DNA of 64,000 bases from an uncultured Ruminococcus sp. (GCA_934435205.1 CAKSAK010000009.1:1-64000); one strand, 5' to 3'; positions 1-8,597 are shown, counted from the stretch's first letter. The notes: a model not told the origin generated them from the letters alone. A program made the numbers and translations.

Positions 1-1
1 T

Positions 2-127
2 TTTCGTAAAATAGAGGATTTGACGAAATTCGACAGAGCAAAGCTTAAAAATGATCGTAAAATAGTTATTTATTGTTATACGAATAACGTAATTTTGCCG
101 TCAAAAGCACATCATGATGAATCATAA
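2..127 (+). CDS. C-terminal end of an unidentified protein (partial)
   Basis: An open frame enters from the left edge and runs 41 codons to a TAA at 125-127. It is followed 13 bases later by a perfect terminator hairpin pointing the same way, which supports a real gene end. The visible tail is basic, then hydrophobic (KIVIYCYTNNVILP), and ends in HHDES. I do not recognise the family. It converges on the spoVM operon. An open frame of this length could also arise by chance, so the call rests mainly on the terminator. Confidence 0.45.
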   Translation, partial: FRKIEDLTKFDRAKLKNDRKIVIYCYTNNVILPSKAHHDES

Positions 128-140
128 CATAACAAAATAA

Positions 141-178
141 AAAAGCTCTTAGATCGTTCCTGTGATCTAAGAGCTTTT
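141..178 (+). terminator. Rho-independent terminator, perfect 15-bp stem
   Basis: AAAAGCTCTTAGATC (141-155) is followed by an 8-base loop and its exact reverse complement (164-178), ending in TTTT. It closes the partial plus-strand gene. The A-rich 5' flank means it could also stop minus-strand transcripts that read through the spoVM terminator. Confidence 0.8.
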
Positions 179-187
179 CTGCTATTG

Positions 188-221
188 CAAAAAAATCGGC
201 GGCACTCACATGAGTACCGCC
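188..221 (-). terminator. Terminator of the yicC-spoVM gene block
   Basis: Read on the minus strand, GGCGGTACTCA and TGAGTGCCGCC form an 11-bp stem with one G-U pair and a 2-base spacer, followed by GA and seven T. It begins 7 bases after the spoVM stop codon and marks the 3' end of the long minus-strand block. Confidence 0.85.
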
Positions 222-228
222 AGTTATC

Positions 229-312
229 CTATTCTTCTTCCTTTTTGATCTTGAAAATAAGCCTCATTAAACCCGATATGACCTTTGGACTTTTTACAAC
301 TACAACTTTCAT
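229..312 (-). CDS. spoVM: Stage V sporulation protein M (27 aa)
   Basis: A 27-codon gene beginning MKVVVVKSPKVISGL and ending in a basic/acidic tail (KIKKEEE). In Bacillus, SpoVM is a 26-residue amphipathic helix that recognises the curvature of the forespore membrane and recruits SpoIVA for coat assembly. Seen here: the family pattern of a short hydrophobic start, K-x-P-K, then an amphipathic stretch, plus a strong ribosome-binding site (GGGAGG, 8 bases before the ATG). The position directly after thiN is the same as in B. subtilis. A terminator follows. The gene starts 43 bases downstream of thiN, so it may be co-transcribed or have its own sporulation promoter; I could not identify one with confidence. 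Confidence 0.88.
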   Translation of the reverse strand: MKVVVVKSPKVISGLMRLIFKIKKEEE

Positions 313-355
313 AAGTATTACCTCCCGAATAGTTATAGTTTATATTATTCAAAAA

Positions 356-1015
356 TCAAAAATCGGTTACCATTTTTGACTGCACTGACAGCAGATAGCC
401 GCTTTTGAATGATATCTCAGCGTATTTTCTATCCTGCCCATCAAAGCCTTTCACCACGTTGGATATGCCAAGTGGGAAAGCATTGGTCAGCAGACAGTCC
501 TCTACCTCGTATTTTGCACCCTTTATGGTCAGACCCTCTACCTTGTCGGTATATGCCACCAGTGAGAACGAAAAGCCCTCACGGTCATATATCCTGTAAC
601 TGCCTGCACGATAAAGCCGAATTATCTCCCTATCTGCGGCTATCATTCCCTCACCGCCACAAGATAAAATATATCCAAGAGATTGGATATTCCCAAGTAA
701 GTGGTCTACTCGTCCGCCTGTTGCACCGAATATGAGAAAATCATCACAACCCGACTCAAAGCCCTGCTTTATGGCAAGCATAAGGTCAGTATCGTCCTTT
801 TCTGAGGGGAAGATCTCGATATTATCAAAAACAGGCTTTTCAGCGGAATCAAAGTCACCCATAATAATGTCCGACTTTACGCCCACTGCCTGTGCAAGCT
901 TATAGCCCTTGTCAGCGGATATCACAAGAGAATCGTCAATAAAAGGCTTATATTCTGCCACACATTGAGCCGACACCGCTTCACCGCCTGAAAAGATAGT
1001 GCATTTCTTAGTCAT
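356..1015 (-). CDS. thiN: Thiamine diphosphokinase
   Basis: A 219-aa cytosolic enzyme that transfers pyrophosphate from ATP to thiamine, giving thiamine diphosphate. The N-terminal domain carries the nucleotide-binding pattern ISADKGYKLA and the acidic GDFDS motif; DDTDLMLAI and FGATGGRVDHLLGN follow, all family hallmarks, with a C-terminal beta-rich thiamine-binding part. I chose the ATG at 1013-1015 (MTKKCTIFSGG). A longer frame extends 28 codons upstream, but that part lies inside rsgA and does not look like this family. The start overlaps the end of rsgA by 8 bases, implying translational coupling. The rpe gene that separates these two in Bacillus is missing. Confidence 0.93.
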   Translation of the reverse strand: MTKKCTIFSGGEAVSAQCVAEYKPFIDDSLVISADKGYKLAQAVGVKSDIIMGDFDSAEKPVFDNIEIFPSEKDDTDLMLAIKQGFESGCDDFLIFGATGGRVDHLLGNIQSLGYILSCGGEGMIAADREIIRLYRAGSYRIYDREGFSFSLVAYTDKVEGLTIKGAKYEVEDCLLTNAFPLGISNVVKGFDGQDRKYAEISFKSGYLLSVQSKMVTDF

Positions 1016-1892
1016 TTTTGTATTCCCACTCCTTAAGCTGCTTTGCCTGCTCGTACATTTCCACATAGCTTTCGTGCCTTGACTTTGCGATCTCACCATT
1101 TTTTACCGCCTCTATGACCGCACAGCCCTTCTCCTTTGTGTGGCTGCAATCAGGAAATCTGCACTTGCCCTCGTATTTCTGAAACTCAGGGAAACAGCCT
1201 GCAAGCTTGTCCTTGAAAATAATGTCATATCTGTTGGTATCAAACGACGAAAAACCTGGAGTATCGGCAATATAACCGCCACCCTCCAGCTTGTAAAGCT
1301 CTACATGGCGTGTGGTGTGCTTTCCTCTGCCAAGCTTTTTGCTTATCTCGTTGGTGGCAAGCCCCAATGTTGGGAACATATTATTGAGCAGTGACGATTT
1401 GCCAACGCCCGTGTTTCCTGTAAATGCCGACAGCTTGCCCTCCAGCACAGCCTTGACAGCTTCACTGCCCTCGCCAGTAGTATTGTCTACCTGAAAGGTC
1501 TTTATCCCTGCGCCCTTGTATATGTCCACAAGCTCGTCACAGCTTTCCTTGTCTATCTTTGTAAAGACTACCACAGGCTCTATTTTTTTGAAAACAGCTA
1601 TTGCAATAAACTTATCCAGCAACAGCAGATTAGGTCTTGGTTCGCAGGTAGACGAAACAAACACCAGCATATCGAGATTAGCAAGAGGCGGTCTTATAAG
1701 CAATGAGCGTCTTTCCTCTATCTTCTCGATAACTCCGCTTCCGTCGTCCTCCAATGAAAATTCAACTCTGTCGCCGCCTACAGGAGAAATATTCTTTCTT
1801 CTGAATGCTCCTCTTGCCTTACATTCATAAATGCCGTCGGAGGCTTCTACATAGTAGATGCCTCCGATAGCTTTAACGATTATTCCATTCAT
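1008..1892 (-). CDS. rsgA: Ribosome small subunit maturation GTPase RsgA
   Basis: A 294-aa circularly permuted GTPase that checks late 30S assembly. An N-terminal OB-fold (about residues 1-70) is followed by the permuted G motifs: FTKID (G4) comes before GNTGVGKSSLLN (G1), then DTPGFSSF (G3). The C-terminal zinc knuckle is visible as C-x4-C-x-H-x5-C in KCRFPDCSHTKEKGC. The ATG lies 3 bases after the prkC stop with only a weak ribosome-binding site, so translation is probably coupled to prkC. In Bacillus this gene (cpgA) also sits next to prkC, and its product is a substrate of that kinase; a similar link here is inference. Confidence 0.96.
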   Translation of the reverse strand: MNGIIVKAIGGIYYVEASDGIYECKARGAFRRKNISPVGGDRVEFSLEDDGSGVIEKIEERRSLLIRPPLANLDMLVFVSSTCEPRPNLLLLDKFIAIAVFKKIEPVVVFTKIDKESCDELVDIYKGAGIKTFQVDNTTGEGSEAVKAVLEGKLSAFTGNTGVGKSSLLNNMFPTLGLATNEISKKLGRGKHTTRHVELYKLEGGGYIADTPGFSSFDTNRYDIIFKDKLAGCFPEFQKYEGKCRFPDCSHTKEKGCAVIEAVKNGEIAKSRHESYVEMYEQAKQLKEWEYKND

Positions 1893-1895
1893 GAA

Positions 1896-4016
1896 CTACT
1901 GACCCTGCTCGTCTGGCTCCTGAGGCTCCGGTGCAGGTGCTTCAGTAGTGGTAGTTGTAGTTGTTGTGGTGGTCGTAGTTGTAGTAGTTGTGGTCGTTGT
2001 CGGAGTAATGTCGATCAGACCGCTTTCATTCAGGCTTCCGCTAAGAGTAGCTGTCTGCTTATCATAATCTATGTCATATACTGCATAACGGCACTTCTGC
2101 TGATTTTCATCATTTGTGATGAAGATAGTCAGAGTTTCTGTCTTTTTGCCCTTTACAGTTACATTTACAGAACCGCCTGCAACAGATTCTCCGCTGCCGA
2201 TCTTCTGTGTATATGCAACGTTGCCGTTATTGTAGATGTCTATAGAATATGAGCCGTGGATACCACTTGGAAGTGGCAGTGAGAATGTTACCTCAACAGG
2301 TGAAGTTTCTCCGGTCGAAACGTAAATAGTAACCGTTGTGTCACGCTCAACATATGTGCCTTCATCTGTATCCTGCTCGATGACCTTGCCCTTATCGCCC
2401 TCATGCTCGATCTCCTTGACCTCAGCCTTGAGCTTGTTCTCCTTGAGCATTGCAACTGCCTTTTCTTCTGTAAGACCTACAACGCTTGGTACTTTGACTC
2501 TTGTTTCAACAGGACCCTTACTTACAAACAGAGCAACAGTTGCACCAACGGCATACTGCTCGCCCGCTGCCGGCTGTGTTTTCACAACAAGACCTGAAGC
2601 TATATCCTCAGACCATATATCTCTCTTAACGACCATAAATCCTGCAGCCTTAAGCTCGCTTTCAGCCACAGTGCCGTCTTTCTTCACCATGTCAGGGATA
2701 GTTGCCATTTTTTTGCCCTTACTTACAGTAAGTGTAACCGTGAAGCCTTCCTTAACAGACTTTCCTGCTGCCTGACCCTGGAATGTGATTATTCCCTCGT
2801 CATACTGGTCATTATACTCTTCTGTGATATCGAATTTAAGCTTGTCCTTATAGTCCTGCTCAACCTGAACGATATTCTTGCCCACAAAGTTTGGCAGTGT
2901 AACTGTGCCTGTGTGCATACCGTTTGAACCGCTGAATGACTTGAATACAACGCCTACGATAACGAACGCTGCAATGATAACGACCGCAACTGTCACAGCA
3001 AGAAGGATAGGAACAACGTAAGAACGCTTCTTTTCTTCCTCTTCTTCCTCGTCATCGTTTTCTTCGTCATCGTCCTCATATTCTTCATCGTCGTCATAGT
3101 TCTCGCTATGCTCACCGTCAAAATACTTGTTATTGTTATCAGCCACAGGGATAGGAACAGGGCTGTTCTTATATCCGAAAACAACAGACGGATTGAGCTT
3201 GAATGTGTCTATATCCTTTATCATCTCTGCTGCTGACTGATAACGTCTTGCAGGATCTCTCTCCATAGCGTGCATAACTATTTCTTCAAGAGCCTCAGGG
3301 ATAGAAGGCATGATCTCTCTTGGCGGAACCGGATCCTCCTGCATATGCTTGAGAGCGATAGCCACAGGATTTTCACCGTCAAAAGGCTTTCTGCCTGTGA
3401 GCATCTCATAGAGCATTACGCCTACAGAGTATATGTCAGACCTTTCGTCTGTCATATCGCCCCTTGCCTGCTCAGGTGAGATATAGTGAACAGAACCGAT
3501 AGTCTTGTCAGAAAGAGTCTTTCCGTCGATCCTTGAAAATCTTGCGATACCAAAGTCCATGACCTTGATAGTTCCGTCAGGGAAAAGCATTATGTTCTGC
3601 GGCTTGATATCTCTGTGAACGATACCCTTATCATGAGCGTGCTGCAAAGCACGGAGTATCTGAGTTACAAAGTGCAAAGCGTCTTTCCACCTAAGCACGC
3701 CCTGCTGCTCGATAAACTCTTTAAGGGTGATGCCGTCGATATATTCCATAACGATAAACTGTATCTCGTCAGAAAATCCCACGTCATATATCTTTACGAT
3801 ATTAGGGTGAGAAAGTACAGCGATAGCCTTGCTCTCGTTTCTGAAGCGTCTGAGAAATTCCTCGTTCTGTGAAAACTCAGGCTTAAGTATCTTTACCGCA
3901 ACAGTACGGTTTTCCATAACGTCAACAGCCTTATAAACGTCAGCCATTCCGCCCACGCCGATAAGCTCGGTTATCTCATATCTGCCGTCTAGCTTTTTGC
4001 CGATATTAGAATCCAT
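1896..4016 (-). CDS. prkC: PASTA-domain Ser/Thr protein kinase with polythreonine tail
   Basis: A 706-aa membrane kinase that senses muropeptides or lipid II through extracellular PASTA repeats. The cytosolic kinase domain (about residues 10-270) has GVGGMADVYKA, VAVKILK, HRDIKPQN, DFGIAR and SPEQARG, so it should be active. A very acidic linker leads to one transmembrane helix (PILLAVTVAVVIIAAFVIVG). Three PASTA repeats follow, then an extra domain of about 100 residues, 19 consecutive Thr (1944-2000), and a Pro/Glu-rich end. The start is the ATG at 4014-4016, 9 bases after AGGAG; an in-frame TTG three codons upstream sits against the ribosome-binding site. The extra domain and Thr tract are not part of standard PrkC. 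Confidence 0.95.
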   Translation of the reverse strand: MDSNIGKKLDGRYEITELIGVGGMADVYKAVDVMENRTVAVKILKPEFSQNEEFLRRFRNESKAIAVLSHPNIVKIYDVGFSDEIQFIVMEYIDGITLKEFIEQQGVLRWKDALHFVTQILRALQHAHDKGIVHRDIKPQNIMLFPDGTIKVMDFGIARFSRIDGKTLSDKTIGSVHYISPEQARGDMTDERSDIYSVGVMLYEMLTGRKPFDGENPVAIALKHMQEDPVPPREIMPSIPEALEEIVMHAMERDPARRYQSAAEMIKDIDTFKLNPSVVFGYKNSPVPIPVADNNNKYFDGEHSENYDDDEEYEDDDEENDDEEEEEEKKRSYVVPILLAVTVAVVIIAAFVIVGVVFKSFSGSNGMHTGTVTLPNFVGKNIVQVEQDYKDKLKFDITEEYNDQYDEGIITFQGQAAGKSVKEGFTVTLTVSKGKKMATIPDMVKKDGTVAESELKAAGFMVVKRDIWSEDIASGLVVKTQPAAGEQYAVGATVALFVSKGPVETRVKVPSVVGLTEEKAVAMLKENKLKAEVKEIEHEGDKGKVIEQDTDEGTYVERDTTVTIYVSTGETSPVEVTFSLPLPSGIHGSYSIDIYNNGNVAYTQKIGSGESVAGGSVNVTVKGKKTETLTIFITNDENQQKCRYAVYDIDYDKQTATLSGSLNESGLIDITPTTTTTTTTTTTTTTTTTTTEAPAPEPQEPDEQGQ

Positions 4017-4058
4017 GTAATTCAACTCCTATATTATTCATGTTTTATTGTCATTCCA

Positions 4059-4787
4059 TTAATTTGCTATTACCGCAGCAGTAATATTATCTTTACCGCC
4101 GCATTCGTTTGCGAAAGCAATAAGCTGTTTTATAGCCTCGTCAAGATTATTGCCAAACACAGTTTCATATATCATATTGTCTGTGCAATAATTGGTCAGA
4201 CCGTCAGAGCAAAGCAGCACCGCAAAATTATCATTTTCTTCAAGCTCGAAATAATCGACCTCAACATCTGATTCAACGCCCACAGCCTTTGTGATAACGT
4301 TTCTCATATGATGATTTTTCGCTTCTTCTTTGGTTATCTGACCCGACCTATAAAGCATTTCCACATAAGTATGGTCAGTGGTTATCTGAGCTATACCGTC
4401 CTTGGTAAGAAGATATCCACGGCTGTCGCCCACGCTCACCATATAGACGGTCTTATCCACCACCAATGCCGCAACGCAGGTCGTACCCATGCCGTTTTTG
4501 TCAATATCCTCCTTGCTCTTGCCATACACGATCGTATTCGCATAATGCACTGAAGTGAGCATAAGATTTCTTATGGAATTTGGTTTCATATCTTTTCGGA
4601 AATTTTCCTTGATACGTTTTACTACTGCGTCAATGGCAAGCTGACTTGCAACTCCGCCTGATGACGCTCCGCCCATACCGTCACAGACCACCGCAACGGC
4701 AGCATTGTCAGCTAGAAATTCAGTATGCACTCTGTCCTGATTTTCACTGCGTTTTTTTCCGATGTCTGTATCAGACGCTATAAACAA
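4059..4787 (-). CDS. prpC: PP2C-family protein Ser/Thr phosphatase
   Basis: A 242-aa cytosolic metal-dependent phosphatase that reverses phosphorylation by the neighbouring PASTA kinase. Motifs seen in order: SENQDR, VCDGMGGASSGG, SVGDSRGYLL, DHTYVEML, CSDGLTNY and GGKDNITAAVI; these hold the Asp residues of the two-metal centre. The likely start is a TTG at 4785-4787, 6 bases after AAAGGTGGTG, giving the usual short lead into SDTDIGKKR. Two GTG codons at 4794-4799 are in frame but lie in the ribosome-binding site. The gene begins 18 bases after rlmN, and a 42-base gap separates it from prkC. The kinase-phosphatase pair is the standard arrangement in Firmicutes. Confidence 0.94.
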   Translation of the reverse strand: MFIASDTDIGKKRSENQDRVHTEFLADNAAVAVVCDGMGGASSGGVASQLAIDAVVKRIKENFRKDMKPNSIRNLMLTSVHYANTIVYGKSKEDIDKNGMGTTCVAALVVDKTVYMVSVGDSRGYLLTKDGIAQITTDHTYVEMLYRSGQITKEEAKNHHMRNVITKAVGVESDVEVDYFELEENDNFAVLLCSDGLTNYCTDNMIYETVFGNNLDEAIKQLIAFANECGGKDNITAAVIAN

Positions 4788-4805
4788 GCGATTCACCACC
4801 TTTTA

Positions 4806-5852
4806 TCAGATCTCATATTCTCGTCTTAGCTGACCGCAGGCAGCGTCTATATCCGCGCCCAAGGTCCGCCGCACAGTAGCGTTTATCCCAAGCTTCTCCA
4901 GATATCCTCTGAATCTGTTGGCTGACTTTCTGTCAGAATGATAATTACGCTCCTTTATCTTATTAACAGGGATTATATTCACATGACAGACAAATCCGCC
5001 CAGAAGCTCCGCAAGCTCTTTTGCGTCCTCCATAGAATCGTTGTGTCCGTCTATCAAAGCATATTCGAAAGAAATTCTCCTGCCTGTTACCTTAAAATAG
5101 TATCGGCAGGCGTCAAGAAGCTCGTTGATATCATACCTGTCATTAACAGGCATTATCTCGCTTCTGCTCTTATTATTGGAAGCGTGCAAAGAGATAGACA
5201 ATGTTATGCCCAGCTTTTTCTCTGCAAGCTCATATATCCTCGGCACAATGCCGCAGGTAGACACTGAAACGTGCCTTAATGACATATTAAAGCCCTTTGG
5301 ACAGGACAGCACTTCAAGGAAATTCACCACGTTGTCAAAGTTATCCATAGGCTCGCCTATTCCCATAAGCACCACGCCTGATATCTTTCTTCCGCTGTCA
5401 CGCTCAGAAGCGTATATCTGTCCCAGAATCTCCGAGGAAGTCAGATCACGCTTGAAGCCTGCAATAGTTGACGCACAAAAGCGGCAGCCCATTTTGCAAC
5501 CCACCTGAGTTGACACGCAAATGGTGTTTCCGTAGTTGTATTCCATTATTACGGATTCCACATGATTTCCGTCCTCAAGCTCATATAGATATTTTACAGT
5601 ATTATCGGTATGAGATTCAAGCTTTTTTGACACAAATAGTGATTTTAAACAAAATTTTTCATTGAGCAGATTCCGTAATTGTACAGATAGATTAGTCATT
5701 TCATCAAAACTTGACACACGCTTTACATGAAGCCAATCAAATATCTGCCCTGCACGGAACTTCTTTTCTCCAAGCTTAAGTATTTCAGCTTCCAGCTCGT
5801 CAGGCAGAAGCCCCAATATATCTATTTTTCCATTATCATCAAATGCTACCAA
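4806..5852 (-). CDS. rlmN: Dual-specificity rRNA/tRNA adenine-C2 methyltransferase RlmN
   Basis: A 348-aa radical SAM enzyme that makes m2A2503 in 23S rRNA and m2A37 in some tRNAs. The cluster motif C-x3-C-x2-C appears as CKMGCRFCAST. GIGEPMDN, the SISLHA segment and a late Cys in ACGQLRREYE, expected to be the catalytic mono-methylated cysteine, also match the family. The start is a TTG at 5850-5852, spaced 5 bases from GAGGTG; that ribosome-binding site overlaps the rsmB stop codon, so the two genes are probably translationally coupled. Length is normal for the family. Confidence 0.96.
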   Translation of the reverse strand: MVAFDDNGKIDILGLLPDELEAEILKLGEKKFRAGQIFDWLHVKRVSSFDEMTNLSVQLRNLLNEKFCLKSLFVSKKLESHTDNTVKYLYELEDGNHVESVIMEYNYGNTICVSTQVGCKMGCRFCASTIAGFKRDLTSSEILGQIYASERDSGRKISGVVLMGIGEPMDNFDNVVNFLEVLSCPKGFNMSLRHVSVSTCGIVPRIYELAEKKLGITLSISLHASNNKSRSEIMPVNDRYDINELLDACRYYFKVTGRRISFEYALIDGHNDSMEDAKELAELLGGFVCHVNIIPVNKIKERNYHSDRKSANRFRGYLEKLGINATVRRTLGADIDAACGQLRREYEI

Positions 5853-5856
5853 ATGA

Positions 5857-7173
5857 TCACCTCAGCCTGATAAACTTAGCAATAAAAAATCCGTCTGAAT
5901 TATATTTTGCAGGTGTGATAGACATTCTGCAAAGACCGCTGTCACTGCAAAAAGCCTCGCCCAGCGGTGCAGGCTCGAAATCAGGGTGTTCAGCCAAAAA
6001 TCTGTCTGCCACCTCATCATTTTCCGCCCTTGACAGCGTGCAGGTGGAATACACCAGTGTTCCGCCTACTTTTACATACTCCGCCGATGTTTTCAGTATA
6101 TCATACTGTATTTCAGGAAGTCTGTCGAAATCTGAGGGTTCTTTATATTTTATCTCAGGTTTTCTTCTTATTACGCCAAGCCCCGAACAAGGAGCGTCGC
6201 AAAGCACTTTGTCAGCTTTTGGCATTTTCTCGTCATAGACCTTTGCATTGTTGACACCTGCGCTTATGCAGCCAAGACCAAGCCTTTTCGCACCGCTTTC
6301 AATAAGCCCTGCACGATTTTTATGCAGATCGAAAGCAAGCACTCTGCCCTTGTTGTTCATACGCTCGGCAATGGTAAAGGTCTTTCCGCCCGGTGCGGCA
6401 CAAAGGTCAAGCACCGTATCGTTCTCCTTAGGATCAAGCGCCGCACAGCAAAGCTGGCTAGACAGATCCTGAACGTGTATCCTGCCCTCTTTATATGCTT
6501 TAGTATGCTCCACCGCTCCTGCACCGCATATCCTTATGCAATCAGGCAGGACGGACAGCCTTTCAAAGGTAATGCCCTCATCAGCGAGCATATCCAGTGT
6601 GCTTTCAAGAGAATGAAAGACCGTGTTCACTCTTGCGGTGACAGGTGCCTGTCCCACAGAGGTTTTCAGCATTTCAAGACAGATGTCCTTGCCGTATTCC
6701 CTTGTCCACTTCTCCGTCAGCCATACAGGTGCGGAGTATTCTATAGAAAGCTCTTCCGTGGCATTTCTGCCCTTTGGAAGTTTTTTGTCGTTTCTTATAA
6801 ACTCCCTTAGCATTGCGTTCACAAAGCCGCTTGCCGCAGGGTTTCTGTTTTTCTTTGCAAGCTTCACAGACTCGTCCACAGCCGCATTGTCAGGAACAGA
6901 GTCCATATATAAAAGCTGATAAAGACCCATTCTCAGTATAACTTTGACCTCAGTACCAAGCTTATTCTTAGGGTTGCGTGAATATTCCCGAATAATTTTG
7001 TCAAGAGTTATCTGTCTTTCCAAAACGCCGTAGAAAAGTGCCACGGCGAATTTCTTGTCCTGAGGTGAAAGGTCAGACCTTTCAAGGCCCTCGTCAAGAA
7101 GAATATTTGAATATGAGCCGCTGTTTTCAAGCCTTGTCAGCAGTCTTAAAACCGTTTTTCTGGCGTTTCCCAT
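5857..7173 (-). CDS. rsmB: 16S rRNA (cytosine-967-C5) methyltransferase RsmB
   Basis: A 438-aa enzyme of the RsmB/Sun family. The N-terminal 140 residues form a NusB-like RNA-binding domain (ALFYGVLERQITLD, VILRMGLYQL). The Rossmann methyltransferase domain has the SAM loop DLCAAPGGKT, a first Cys in CDAPCSGLG and the catalytic Cys in STCTLS. The ATG is preceded by GGAGG. The gene sits between fmt and rlmN, the order found in Bacillus (yloM). Confidence 0.95.
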   Translation of the reverse strand: MGNARKTVLRLLTRLENSGSYSNILLDEGLERSDLSPQDKKFAVALFYGVLERQITLDKIIREYSRNPKNKLGTEVKVILRMGLYQLLYMDSVPDNAAVDESVKLAKKNRNPAASGFVNAMLREFIRNDKKLPKGRNATEELSIEYSAPVWLTEKWTREYGKDICLEMLKTSVGQAPVTARVNTVFHSLESTLDMLADEGITFERLSVLPDCIRICGAGAVEHTKAYKEGRIHVQDLSSQLCCAALDPKENDTVLDLCAAPGGKTFTIAERMNNKGRVLAFDLHKNRAGLIESGAKRLGLGCISAGVNNAKVYDEKMPKADKVLCDAPCSGLGVIRRKPEIKYKEPSDFDRLPEIQYDILKTSAEYVKVGGTLVYSTCTLSRAENDEVADRFLAEHPDFEPAPLGEAFCSDSGLCRMSITPAKYNSDGFFIAKFIRLR

Positions 7174-7185
7174 AGTTCCTCCGAA

Positions 7186-8118
7186 TTATCCCAGCACAGT
7201 GCCGTTCTCGATATGTCTGCCCCTGAGAAAATCAGCGGTATCCATTCTCTTTGAGCCCTCAGCCTGCACCTGAGTAAATCTTATCACTCCGTCTGAGCAG
7301 GCAACGGAAAAGTCGCTGTTATCCACCACAGTGCCCGCAGGCTTTCCGCAAGGCTTTGTGGAAACTATCTCAGACCTATATACTTTCAGCCTTTTGCCCT
7401 CAAGCACTGTTGTAGCGCATGGCCAATCAGACAGACCGCATATCTGCTTGTGTATCTTTCTCACAGGCTTTGTGAAATCTATAGGGCAAAGCTCTTTTGA
7501 GAGCATTGGCGCATAAGTCGCAAGGCTCTCGTCCTGTTTAACAGGGGCTATCTCCCCCTTTTCGAGCTTTTCAAGGGTATCAGTGAGCACCTCTGCGCCC
7601 ATTTCGGCAAGTCTGTCAAAAAGCTCAGCGGCTGTTTCGTTCTCGCCAATAGGAGTAGCCTTTTCCACAAGGATATCTCCCGTATCCATGCCCTCGCCCA
7701 TAAGCATTGTTGTAATTCCAGTTTCGGCTTCATCGTTAAGCACAGCCCACTGTATCGGACCTGCTCCACGATATTTTGGAAGCAATGAGCCGTGGACGTT
7801 CACACAGCCAAGCCTTGGTATATCAAGCACTGACTTAGGAAGCATTTTGCCATAAGCCGCAACCACGATACAATCAGGGGCAAGGTCATTGATAATTTTC
7901 ACATACTCCTCGCCGTCTTTTTTAAGGCTTTGCGGCTGATAAACAGGTGTGTCATGCTCCTGCGCAAGCACCTTTACAGGTGGCGGAGTAAGCTTATATC
8001 CTCTGCCCTTCGGCTTATCAGGCTGAGTGAAAACAGCCTGCACCTCATATCCGCTGTCATAAAGCTTTTTCAGCGTTGGTACGGCAAAATCAGGCGTACC
8101 CATGAAGATTATTTTCAT
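7186..8118 (-). CDS. fmt: Methionyl-tRNA formyltransferase
   Basis: A 310-aa enzyme that formylates initiator Met-tRNA using 10-formyl-THF. The N-terminal formyltransferase fold begins MKIIFMGTPDFAVP. The catalytic region includes HGSLLPKYRGAGPIQWA, and an oligonucleotide-binding C-terminal domain follows. The start codon shares one base with the def stop codon (TAATG), so the deformylase and formyltransferase are translated as a coupled pair. A GAGGAC ribosome-binding site lies inside def. Confidence 0.97.
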   Translation of the reverse strand: MKIIFMGTPDFAVPTLKKLYDSGYEVQAVFTQPDKPKGRGYKLTPPPVKVLAQEHDTPVYQPQSLKKDGEEYVKIINDLAPDCIVVAAYGKMLPKSVLDIPRLGCVNVHGSLLPKYRGAGPIQWAVLNDEAETGITTMLMGEGMDTGDILVEKATPIGENETAAELFDRLAEMGAEVLTDTLEKLEKGEIAPVKQDESLATYAPMLSKELCPIDFTKPVRKIHKQICGLSDWPCATTVLEGKRLKVYRSEIVSTKPCGKPAGTVVDNSDFSVACSDGVIRFTQVQAEGSKRMDTADFLRGRHIENGTVLG

Positions 8119-8579
8119 TAGTCCTCGACCTCTACAAATTCTTCAACTATCTCAGTAAACAGATGACCCTCAAGGTGTGCAAGCTCATGGCAAACGCACT
8201 GTGCAAACAGCTCAGATACTTCCATTTCGTACCACTTGCCGTGTCTGTCCTGCGCCTTGAACTTAACTCTCATAGGTCTTGTAACATAGCCCCACTCGTT
8301 CGGGCATGAAAGACAGCCCTCCAGAACTCTCTGCTTTTCCTCGCTCTGCCATGTTATCTCAGGGTTGATAAGCTCGTAAACCTTATCGTCGATTATTATA
8401 ACGACAACTCTTCTGAGCTTTGCCACCTGCGGACCTGCAAGACCAACGCCGTTGGCGTTTTTAAGTGTTTCTGTCATATCGTCAAGAAGCTGACCAAGCT
8501 TGTCGTCAAATTCTGTAACAGGCTTGCAGACCTTGTGAAGAATCTCGTCGCTCTTATTAAGTATTTTTCTGAGTGCCAT
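8118..8579 (-). CDS. def: Peptide deformylase
   Basis: A 153-aa metalloenzyme that removes the N-formyl group from nascent proteins. The three motifs are present: GVGLAGPQV (usually GxGLAAPQ), EGCLSCP with the metal-binding Cys, and CHELAHLEG. Both His and the Glu of the last motif are kept (H131, E132, H135), but the residue before the second His is Ala rather than the usual Asp. Length fits a type 1/3 deformylase. It is co-transcribed with fmt and follows priA. Confidence 0.94.
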   Translation of the reverse strand: MALRKILNKSDEILHKVCKPVTEFDDKLGQLLDDMTETLKNANGVGLAGPQVAKLRRVVVIIIDDKVYELINPEITWQSEEKQRVLEGCLSCPNEWGYVTRPMRVKFKAQDRHGKWYEMEVSELFAQCVCHELAHLEGHLFTEIVEEFVEVED

Positions 8580-8597
8580 TTATTTAACTATCCTTTC

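Noticed and set aside
1944..2000. Microsatellite able to switch prkC by slippage
   Set aside because: The Thr tract uses ACA, ACC, ACG and ACT in mixed order, so there is no long pure repeat to slip, and triplet changes would stay in frame.
2338..2775. A 145-codon plus-strand frame inside prkC
   Set aside because: Antisense to the PASTA repeats, Ser/Thr/Leu-rich with no ribosome-binding site; a shadow frame.
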